A stretch of DNA of 23,743 nt, from contig JANXVV010000452.1 of assembly GCA_025351525.1 (NCBI GenBank), positions 1 to 23,743 of the forward strand, read 5' to 3'. The DNA comes from Humisphaera sp. GTDB lineage: Bacteria > Planctomycetota > Phycisphaerae > Tepidisphaerales > Tepidisphaeraceae. The notes under the pieces were generated by a model. The model had not been told where the DNA came from and made no database searches. It worked only from the letters and a program-made list of their open reading frames with translations. The position numbers and the translations under genes are program-made. Positions 15,141-22,143 of the stretch are shown piece after piece; position 1 is the stretch's first letter; every line of letters begins with the position of its first letter.

Positions 15141-16334
15141 TTAACTTACAGCCGGCTTCCTTAACCGATTCGCGGCGACCACCGGATTTGTCTGCGTTCG
15201 ATACTCGCCGGGCGTGTGTCCCGTCTCCCGTTTAAACACGACGCTCATGTATTCCGGATGTGAATACCCCGCCAGCGCGGCGATTTTTTCCAACGGCAGT
15301 TCCGACTCCCCGAGCAGTTGCTTCACGCGCTTCAGTTGAACCGCCCGAATTTCCGCCTGCGGGGATCGGCCCAGATATTTGCGGAATTGCCGCTCCAGCA
15401 AACTGCGCGACAACGTGGAATGCCGTTCGACTTCCTTCATCGAGCAACCATGACATGCCCGCTCGCGAATGAATCGCACGACGGCGGCGACGGCGGGGTC
15501 GTCGATCGCCAGCACATCGGTCGATTGCCGTGTGGTCACGCCGAGCGGTTCGAGGAGCATCGGGGTGGTCGGTGGCTTCTCGCCGGACATCAATCGGTCG
15601 AGCAGCGCAGCGGCTTCGTATCCCACGCGCTCCGCATTGGGAACGACGCTGGATAGAGGGGGATGGCAGAGATTGCACAAAACCGCATCGTCATCCACGC
15701 CGATAACCGCCACTTCTTCCGGCACGGCCATGTCGATTCGCTGGCAGGCGTCCAGCACATGCTGCCCGCGCATATCGCTGCAGGCGAAGATGCCGGCGGG
15801 CCGGGGCAGCGCCTTGATCCATCGCATGATCTGGTCCTGCTCGCGCTCCCAGGTGCGGGCAAGCGGGCCTGTCCAGGGGGAATCCCACACCAGGCAGGCG
15901 TGTCCGCGCTCGGTGCAGCGGGCCATGAATCCTTCACGGCGACCGATCGACCAGACCTGATCGCTGAACCCGCAGAAAGCCAGTCGCGTGAAGCCGCGCT
16001 CCATCAGATGATCCGCCGCCGCGGCCCCGATGGCCCGGTGATTTGACTCGATTCGCGGAACGGCAAAAGGCTTGCTCGCATCGCTTAAGTCCACCAGGGG
16101 GACGCCGGCTTTCGTCAACGCCCGCGCGAGTTTTTCAGTCGTTTTACGGCAGATGACGCCGTCCCCGCGCCAACTGTGCAGCCAGGTGGGCGGCAGGGTC
16201 CACAATTCCCGCTGCTCCAGGAAAATGGACCACGGATCGTGCGATTGCAGATAACTCGTCACCCCGCGCAATACCTGCCGACCATAGTGAATCGATGTTT
16301 CGACGATCAGGGCAACGTGTGCTCGCTTGGACAT
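15141..16334 (-). CDS. XylR-type (LacI-like sensor + AraC HTH) regulator
   Basis: 397 residues from the ATG at 16334; the longer TTG start at 16376 overlaps a TATAAT box, so it is unlikely. Residues 1-275 form a periplasmic-binding-protein-like sugar sensor (VALIVETSIHYGR at 8-19, SNHRAIGAAAADHLMERG at 97-114, GVDDDAVLC at 212-220). Residues about 285-380 are an AraC HTH with two helix-turn-helices and the family signature near GYSHPEYMSVVFKRETGHTP (356-375). This matches XylR of E. coli, which binds xylose and activates xylose genes, and the many planctomycete relatives. The ligand is unknown. It is divergent from the PSCyt1/DUF1501 genes with a 444-nt intergenic region, and convergent to the GH2 run; either set could be its target. 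Confidence 0.9.
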   Translation of the reverse strand: MSKRAHVALIVETSIHYGRQVLRGVTSYLQSHDPWSIFLEQRELWTLPPTWLHSWRGDGVICRKTTEKLARALTKAGVPLVDLSDASKPFAVPRIESNHRAIGAAAADHLMERGFTRLAFCGFSDQVWSIGRREGFMARCTERGHACLVWDSPWTGPLARTWEREQDQIMRWIKALPRPAGIFACSDMRGQHVLDACQRIDMAVPEEVAVIGVDDDAVLCNLCHPPLSSVVPNAERVGYEAAALLDRLMSGEKPPTTPMLLEPLGVTTRQSTDVLAIDDPAVAAVVRFIRERACHGCSMKEVERHSTLSRSLLERQFRKYLGRSPQAEIRAVQLKRVKQLLGESELPLEKIAALAGYSHPEYMSVVFKRETGHTPGEYRTQTNPVVAANRLRKPAVS

Positions 16335-16375
16335 GAGGGCCAAACTTCCTGCGGCTTGCGGTGAAATGGAACTCA

Positions 16376-16381
16376 ATTATA
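16376..16381 (-). promoter_or_regulatory. -10 box (TATAAT) of the XylR-type regulator
   Basis: Minus-strand TATAAT lies 41 nt before the regulator ATG at 16334. A transcription start near 16369 would give a leader of about 35 nt containing AGGAAG upstream of the ATG. No convincing -35 was found. It argues that the regulator starts at 16334. Confidence 0.45.
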
Positions 16382-16453
16382 AAACAGGACGGCAACGCTG
16401 AATCTTAGACGGTTCAAATCAATCGGAACCAAGACCGACTTCGGGTGTTCATC

Positions 16454-16559
16454 GTGGCACGGGCTTCCAGCCCGTGTTGACGGGTACGTGCGTAAGAGAG
16501 TTTGATCTATGCGATTTTTAGCTTCCGGATCGCCAACACGGGCTGGAAGCCCGTGCCAC
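16454..16559. repeat. REP doublet, GTGG/CACGGGCT subfamily
   Basis: GTGG (16454-16457), CACGGGCT-TCC-AGCCCGTG, a spacer of about 60 nt, then CACGGGCTGGAAGCCCGTG and CCAC (16556-16559). Both hairpins are perfect 8-bp stems. It lies in the divergent region between the XylR-type regulator and the PSCyt1 gene. Confidence 0.92.
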
Positions 16560-16778
16560 GACTGAGGTTTCAAACTGGGAAGCACAACGAAGGGTTGGAT
16601 GCTCTCAGTCATCCACTCATTTTACAATATTTCATTGTCCGCGAATCAACAAGGAATCTCAACTGAAAAAGATCGCTTCTCATTACATCACCGGGTGGCG
16701 TGCGGAGTATTATCAATGCTCTCATCGCGGATAATGTTCCGCCGACCGTGCCGCTGAAATGACTGATTCAGGAGACCG
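16560..16778 (+). promoter_or_regulatory. Leader region of the PSCyt1 gene
   Basis: No gene is supported. A possible -10 box TACAAT lies at 16623-16628, without a good -35. The ribosome binding site AGGAG (16770-16774) precedes the ATG at 16779. Operators for the divergent XylR-type regulator would be expected here but I cannot identify a clear direct repeat. Confidence 0.35.
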
Positions 16779-19304
16779 ATGGTGTTGTTGCCCGGAAAAA
16801 AACGTCGAACGATATTGGCCTGGAGCGCCCTGGTTCTTGGAATTGGATCACCTGGCACTTCAACTGTCGCCGCACCATTGTCCGATGCGCAGAAGCTCGG
16901 TTTTTTCACCGATCAGGTCAAACCGATCCTGGAATCCAGTTGCATCAAATGTCATGGCGGCGAGAAAACAAAAGGCGGGCTCCTGCTGATCAATCGTGAA
17001 TCGCTTTTGAAAGGCGGCGACACCGGACCCGCGATCTCGACCGATGCGCCATCGGCCAGTCTTTTGCTCAAAGCGATCGGTTACGGCGACATCGATCTTC
17101 AGATGCCACCGAAGGAAAAACTGTCCAATCCGCAAATCGCCATCCTCACCAAATGGGTCGGGATGGGCGCGCCGATGACTCCACTGACGGCGACCCGCCC
17201 GGGCGGCATCGCGGAAGTTCCGACCAAGCGCATCGTTCCACAGGTGAATGCGGAGTCGATGAAGTTCTGGTCGTTTCAACCGGTGAAAAGGTCGGCCATT
17301 CCGGTCGTTCAAAAATCGGATTGGGTGAAGTCGCCGATCGATGCGTTTGTGCTGGCGAAGTTGGAGGCCAATCATCTCACCCCCGCGCCACCGGCCGACA
17401 AAGCGGTGCTGCTGCGCCGGGCATATTTCGATCTCACGGGTCTGCCGCCGACACCGGCGGAAACGGAAGCGTTTCTCAAGGACTCCGCATCAAACGCGTT
17501 TGAAAAAATCGTCGACCGGTTGCTCGCCAGCCCGCGCTACGGCGAGCGCTGGGCACGGCACTGGTTGGACGTGGTTCGCTATGCCGACACCAACAGTTTC
17601 GAGCGAGACGGGCTCAAACCCAACGCGTGGCGATTTCGCGATTATGTGATCGAATCATTCAATCAGGACAAGCCATACGATCAGTTCGTGAAGGAGCAGG
17701 TCGCCGGCGATGAACTCGAGCCGTTGACCGCCGACGGAATCACCGCCACCGGTTTTTATCGCCTGGGCATTTGGGATGATGAACCTGCCGATCGCGTGCA
17801 GGCCCACATGGATCAGTTTGACGACATGGTCACCACCACCGGGCAGGCGTTTCTCGGCCTGACGGTCAACTGCGCCCGCTGTCACGATCACAAGCTCGAT
17901 CCCATTCCGCAGAAGGATTACTACCGAATGGTTTCGTTCTTTCAGGGGATCCGGCCTTACTCGAACGGCGAGAACATTCTCACCGAGATCGCGCCGCAGG
18001 ATCAGTTAAAAGCGGTGCAGAATGACGCGAAGGCCATCCGCCGCCGTAAGGACGAATTGCGACAAGAGATCGCGTCGATTGAAAAGCCGGTCATTGCCGG
18101 TCTGGCGCACGGAGAATCAACTTTGCCGTCCAGCCGAAAAGGGCGGCAAAGTGCGTTGGGACCGCTCGTTCTGAAAGCGATCGGAGAGGATCCATTTCGG
18201 CACTATGCCTCTTTGATCAAAGAGTTTGACGAACTGGGAGCGCGGAAATCCTCTGTGGCGATGGCTCTTTCCGTGAAGGAAGTGGGACCGAAACCGGAAC
18301 CGACTTTCGTGATGATGCGCGGCAATGCCCATGTGCCGGGCGATCAGGTCGAGCCGGCGTTTCTGTCGATATTGAACCCGCCCAAGGCGATCGTGCCGAC
18401 GCCCAAACCCGGCGCGACCTCCTCAGGCCGGCGGCGTGTTTTAGCCGAATGGTTGGCGAGTGATCGCAATCCGCTGGTGGCCCGGGTGATGATGAATCGA
18501 GTCTTCCAGCATCACTTCGGGCGCGGCATTGTCCGCTCGCCGAATGATTTCGGCAGCCTCGGAGATCGACCCACGCATCCTGAATTGCTCGATTGGTTGG
18601 CGAGCGAATTGGTCGCCAAGGGTTGGAAGTTGAAATCGATGCACCGGATGTTGATGCTGTCGAATACCTATCAGATGTCTTCGACCGCCGAACCGACCGC
18701 GCTCGCCAAAGACCCGCAGAATGATCTGCTCTGGCGATTTGATATGCGGCGACTGGAAGCCGAGGAAGTGCGCGATTCGATTCTCGCGGTGGATGGCCGA
18801 TTGAATCTCGAAATGGGCGGTCCCGGTGTTTTCCCGATCATCCCGAAGGAAGTGCTGGCCGGGCAGTCGGTGCCGGGTGCCGGGTGGGGAAGTTCGACGC
18901 CGCAGGAGCAGTCACGGCGGAGCGTATACATCCATCAGAAGCGGTCGCTGGTCGTGCCGATCCTTGCCAGTCTCGATGCGGCGGACAATGACACCACCTG
19001 CCCGGCGCGCTTCACCACCACGCAGTCGACGCAGGCTTTGGGAATGCTGAACAGCGATTTTACCAACGGCGAAGCAAAGGCTTTTGCGGCCCGGCTTCGC
19101 AAGGAAGCGGGTGAAAATCTGGAAGATCAGGTTCGCCTGGCACTTCGGTTGGCCCTGTGTCATGAACCGCGAAAGGACGATGTCGCGCGCGGCGTGAAGT
19201 TCGCGAACGATCTGGAAAAAGATCTGAAGGTCGCGCCGGAGGTGGCGCTGAATCAGTTTTGTCTGCTGGTTTTGAATCTCAATGAATTCGTCTATTTGGA
19301 TTGA
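16779..19304 (+). CDS. PSCyt1-DUF1549-DUF1553 protein
   Basis: 841 residues. After an N-terminal export segment (12-32) comes a planctomycete cytochrome C domain (PSCyt1) with a haem-binding C55IKC58H59. DUF1549 (PSD1) spans about 183-395 and holds a second CxxCH, C365ARCH369. A region with no named domain, containing a coiled-coil-like RRRKDELRQE segment (421-430), follows. DUF1553 spans about 550-830, with SDRNPLVARVMMNRVFQHHFG-like and GxRPTHPELLDWLA-like motifs. Both haem motifs are intact, suggesting covalent haem c and a redox role outside the cytoplasm; the substrate is unknown. The family is greatly expanded in planctomycetes and nearly always next to a DUF1501 gene, as here. AGGAG four bases upstream fixes the start. 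Confidence 0.92.
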   Translation: MVLLPGKKRRTILAWSALVLGIGSPGTSTVAAPLSDAQKLGFFTDQVKPILESSCIKCHGGEKTKGGLLLINRESLLKGGDTGPAISTDAPSASLLLKAIGYGDIDLQMPPKEKLSNPQIAILTKWVGMGAPMTPLTATRPGGIAEVPTKRIVPQVNAESMKFWSFQPVKRSAIPVVQKSDWVKSPIDAFVLAKLEANHLTPAPPADKAVLLRRAYFDLTGLPPTPAETEAFLKDSASNAFEKIVDRLLASPRYGERWARHWLDVVRYADTNSFERDGLKPNAWRFRDYVIESFNQDKPYDQFVKEQVAGDELEPLTADGITATGFYRLGIWDDEPADRVQAHMDQFDDMVTTTGQAFLGLTVNCARCHDHKLDPIPQKDYYRMVSFFQGIRPYSNGENILTEIAPQDQLKAVQNDAKAIRRRKDELRQEIASIEKPVIAGLAHGESTLPSSRKGRQSALGPLVLKAIGEDPFRHYASLIKEFDELGARKSSVAMALSVKEVGPKPEPTFVMMRGNAHVPGDQVEPAFLSILNPPKAIVPTPKPGATSSGRRRVLAEWLASDRNPLVARVMMNRVFQHHFGRGIVRSPNDFGSLGDRPTHPELLDWLASELVAKGWKLKSMHRMLMLSNTYQMSSTAEPTALAKDPQNDLLWRFDMRRLEAEEVRDSILAVDGRLNLEMGGPGVFPIIPKEVLAGQSVPGAGWGSSTPQEQSRRSVYIHQKRSLVVPILASLDAADNDTTCPARFTTTQSTQALGMLNSDFTNGEAKAFAARLRKEAGENLEDQVRLALRLALCHEPRKDDVARGVKFANDLEKDLKVAPEVALNQFCLLVLNLNEFVYLD

Positions 19305-19312
19305 ACGATTTC

Positions 19313-19373
19313 GTAGCATGGGCTACCAGCCCATGAGTTGTAATCAAAAACATGGGCTGGTAGCCCATGCTAC
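19313..19373. repeat. REP doublet (GTAG/CATGGGCT family)
   Basis: GTAG (19313), CATGGGCT-ACC-AGCCCATG, short spacer, exact inverted unit ending CTAC (19373). The complementarity extends further outward (ATTTC before, GAAAT after). It sits between PSCyt1 and DUF1501 genes, possibly setting their relative expression by stabilising the upstream mRNA. Confidence 0.92.
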
Positions 19374-19396
19374 GAAATTTCGTCCAGGAGTTGTCG

Positions 19397-20863
19397 ATGT
19401 CGAATGGTAGCAATCAGTTTTGCGGTCGAACCCGCCGTGAGTTTTTATGGCAGATGGGCGGCGGATTCATGGGCCTTGGCCTGACCGCCATGCTGAGCGC
19501 GGATGGTTTCCTCGCCTCGCAAGCCCGGGCGGCGGATGGTATGACCGCGTTCGCCAATCCGCTTGCCCCCAGGAAACCGATGTTCGCCCCCAAGGCCAAA
19601 AGCGTCATCTTCCTATACATGTACGGCGGGCCAAGCCAGGTCGATACCTTCGATTACAAACCCAAACTTTACGAGCTGGACGGGCAGACCATCCCGGTGA
19701 AAACCAAGGGTCGCGGCGGCGAGAAAAACGAAGGCCGCGTGGTCGGCCCGAAATGGAAGTTCAAACAATACGGCCAATGCGGCAAGTACGTCTCGGACCT
19801 GTTCCCGAACGTCGCCACCTGCGTCGATGACATCGCATTCATCCATTCCATGACCGCCGATTCCCCCATCCACGGGTCGGCGATGCTGCAAATGAACACC
19901 GGCAAAATCCTCAGCGGCAGCCCGTGTCTCGGCTCGTGGATCAATTACGGGCTCGGCAGCGTCAACGAAAATCTGCCCGGTTTCGTCGTGATGCTCGACC
20001 CCAAGGGCGGCCCGATCAGCGGTGCCAAAAACTGGTCGAGCGGGTACATGCCGGCGACCTATCAGGGCACCATTCTCCGGTCCAACGGCGCGCCGATTCT
20101 CGACCTGCAACCGCCCGAAGGCGTGTCGCGCGACATGCAGCGCAAGTTGCTCGACAGCCTGGGCGACTACAACGCCGCTCATCACGCGACGCGCGTCGAC
20201 AACTCCAATCTGGCCGCCCGGATCGCCAGCTATGAGTTGGCGTACAAGATGCAATCGTCGGCCCCGGTGGCGACGGATATCGACGGCGAACCGGAAGCCA
20301 CCAAAGAGCTTTACGGCCTGAATCAAAAGCGCACGCAAAATTTCGGACGCCAGTGTCTGATGGCCCGCCGACTGGTGCAGCGCGGGGTGCGATTCGTGCA
20401 AATCTATTCCGGCGGCGCGCACAACGACGACAACTGGGATGCCCACGGCGACCTGGAAAAAAACCACAACTTCCACGCCGGCAACACCGATCTCCCCATC
20501 GCCGGGCTGCTGAAAGATCTCAAGCGGACCGGCCTGCTCGATGAAACGCTGGTGATCTGGGGCGGTGAATTTGGCCGACAGCCCACGGCGGAATATGCCA
20601 AAGGCACTGGCCGCGATCACAACTCCTACGGCTTCACCATGTGGATGGCCGGCGGTGGAATCAAGGGCGGCGTGAGCGTCGGTGAAACCGATGAACTCGG
20701 CGCTATCGCCGTCGTCGATCGCTTCCACGTCCGCAACCTCCACGCGACCGTCCTGCAGCAACTCGGCGTCGATCCGAACAAACTGTCCTACTTCTACAGC
20801 GGTCTGGATCAAAAACTCGTCGGCGTCGAAGGGGCCGACCCGATCCAAAAAATCATCGCTTGA
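19397..20863 (+). CDS. DUF1501 protein, Tat-exported
   Basis: 488 residues from the ATG at 19397, supported by AGGAG (19386-19390) six bases upstream; the ATG at 19367 is inside the REP repeat. The N-terminus has a twin-arginine signal: R13R14EFL, a hydrophobic stretch (23-38) and a cleavage site near QARA (about 42-45). DUF1501 proteins adopt an alkaline-phosphatase/sulfatase-like fold. Visible family landmarks are MYGGPSQVDTFDYKP near 75-90, the HSMT segment, VRFVQIYSGGAH (about 335-346) and the WGGEFGRQPT segment followed by GRDHN. This pair with the PSCyt1 protein is a planctomycete hallmark. Enzyme activity is unproven. It lies 92 nt after its partner gene. Confidence 0.92.
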   Translation: MSNGSNQFCGRTRREFLWQMGGGFMGLGLTAMLSADGFLASQARAADGMTAFANPLAPRKPMFAPKAKSVIFLYMYGGPSQVDTFDYKPKLYELDGQTIPVKTKGRGGEKNEGRVVGPKWKFKQYGQCGKYVSDLFPNVATCVDDIAFIHSMTADSPIHGSAMLQMNTGKILSGSPCLGSWINYGLGSVNENLPGFVVMLDPKGGPISGAKNWSSGYMPATYQGTILRSNGAPILDLQPPEGVSRDMQRKLLDSLGDYNAAHHATRVDNSNLAARIASYELAYKMQSSAPVATDIDGEPEATKELYGLNQKRTQNFGRQCLMARRLVQRGVRFVQIYSGGAHNDDNWDAHGDLEKNHNFHAGNTDLPIAGLLKDLKRTGLLDETLVIWGGEFGRQPTAEYAKGTGRDHNSYGFTMWMAGGGIKGGVSVGETDELGAIAVVDRFHVRNLHATVLQQLGVDPNKLSYFYSGLDQKLVGVEGADPIQKIIA

Positions 20864-20929
20864 CGTCCCGTCCCGGCTGATATCCCAGTGCGAGAAATTC
20901 GGCTGTAATCACGTGCGCATGGCTTTCAT

Positions 20930-21117
20930 GTAGCATTGGCTACCAGCCCATGTTCGCGGTACCCCGCGATGTCGATTGGTACTCCGGTCGACTTAAGCAA
21001 GAGCGCCACGCTCTTTAGACAGTCGATAATCAAAGATCGCTGCGCTCTTGCTGGGTTGACTGGAGTACCGGTCAACGCCGTGGAGTACCACAGCCATGGG
21101 CAGGTTGCCCATGCTAC
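20930..21117. repeat. Composite multi-hairpin element, copy C
   Basis: About 188 nt from GTAG (20930) to CTAC (21117). Outer REP pair, then CGCGG-TACC-CCGCG, GTCGATTGG-TACT-CCGGTCGAC, a central long pair (GCAAGAGCGC with GCGCTCTTGC), GTTGACTGG-AGTA-CCGGTCAAC and CCGTGG-AGTA-CCACAG on the right. Best preserved of the three copies. Confidence 0.88.
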
Positions 21118-21200
21118 GAAAATGCAGTCGTCGAAAATGTCCTTCGTCCAATCGCGTTCCGCCATTCAATCACCCGCTTTCATTTTCCACGCGTCCGGCT

Positions 21201-21206
21201 TACCTT
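21201..21206 (+). promoter_or_regulatory. Possible leaderless -10 box, purC
   Basis: TACCTT is followed by 6 nt (TCCCGC) and the purC ATG at 21213. TTTCAT at 21178-21183, 17 nt further upstream, is a weak -35. No Shine-Dalgarno is present. Confidence 0.4.
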
Positions 21207-21212
21207 TCCCGC

Positions 21213-22100
21213 ATGGGCACTCTTCTTCAGAGCAATCTGCCATTCCCGGTGCGGCGCGGCAAGGTGCGCGATGTGTATGACCTCGGCGACACACTGCTGA
21301 TCGTCGCCACCGATCGCATCAGCGCCTATGACTGCATCATGCCCAACGGCATCCCGGGAAAAGGGAAAATCCTCACCGCCCTCAGCCTGTTCTGGTTCGA
21401 AAAATTCGCCCGTCAATTCGAGAACCATCTGATCGCGACCAAGGTGCCTGACTATCCGGAGGCGGTGCGCCCGTATGCACCCGAGTTGGAAGGTCGTTCC
21501 ATGCTCGTCAAGAAGGCGAGGGTGATTCCGATCGAGTGCGTGGCGAGGGGGTATCTGGCCGGATCGGGGTGGAAGGAATATCAGCGTTCTCAAACGGTTT
21601 GCGGCCTGTCGCTTCCGCCCGGATTACGGCATTGCGACAAGCTGCCGAACCCGATCTTCACACCCGCCACCAAGGAAGAAAACGGGCATGACCTCAACAT
21701 CAGCCATGAGCAAACCGTCGACCGCATCGGCCATGATCTGGCGAACCAGTTGCGCGACCGCACGCTGAGCCTCTACGCGCAAGCCGCCGACTTTGCAGCG
21801 AGCCGGGGCGTGATCATCGCGGATACCAAGTTTGAATTCGGCCAGCTTCCCGGCGGCAACGTGATCCTGATCGACGAAGTGCTTACCCCGGATTCCAGCC
21901 GATTCTGGCCCGCCGACGAATATTCCGCCGGGCGAGACCAGGCGAGTTTCGACAAGCAATACGTGCGGAATTATCTCGACAGCCAGATTTGGGATAAAAC
22001 CCCCCCGGCCCCAAAGCTGCCGATGGAAGTGGTTCACGGCACGCAGCAGCGGTATCTCGAAGCGCATAAAAAGCTGACCGGGCGGACGTTGAGGTTGTAG
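21213..22100 (+). CDS. purC: SAICAR synthetase
   Basis: 295 residues from the ATG at 21213. The frame upstream to 21096 lies partly in the composite repeat and is not family sequence. The enzyme joins carboxyaminoimidazole ribotide (CAIR) and aspartate with ATP to give SAICAR in purine synthesis. Conserved segments are RRGKVRDVYDLGD (14-26), DRISAYDCIMPNGIPGKGK (34-52), ECVARGYLAGSGWKEY (108-123), HDLNISHEQ (159-167) and IIADTKFEFG (201-210), then DEVLTPDSSRFW (221-232). These are PurC signatures and no residue looks damaged. The length fits the longer bacterial/eukaryal-like form. No other pur gene is adjacent; the next gene, 43 nt downstream, is unrelated. Confidence 0.96.
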   Translation: MGTLLQSNLPFPVRRGKVRDVYDLGDTLLIVATDRISAYDCIMPNGIPGKGKILTALSLFWFEKFARQFENHLIATKVPDYPEAVRPYAPELEGRSMLVKKARVIPIECVARGYLAGSGWKEYQRSQTVCGLSLPPGLRHCDKLPNPIFTPATKEENGHDLNISHEQTVDRIGHDLANQLRDRTLSLYAQAADFAASRGVIIADTKFEFGQLPGGNVILIDEVLTPDSSRFWPADEYSAGRDQASFDKQYVRNYLDSQIWDKTPPAPKLPMEVVHGTQQRYLEAHKKLTGRTLRL

Positions 22101-22143
22101 TTTCTGAACGCCATTAACTCTTCAAGATTTCGATCCGAATCCT

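Noticed and set aside
16560..16778. Small gene in the divergent intergenic region
   Set aside because: Short frames are present but none has a start, ribosome binding site or recognisable sequence.
1081..21117. CRISPR array
   Set aside because: The repeats are scattered palindromic pairs at irregular distances, with no regular spacers and no cas genes.
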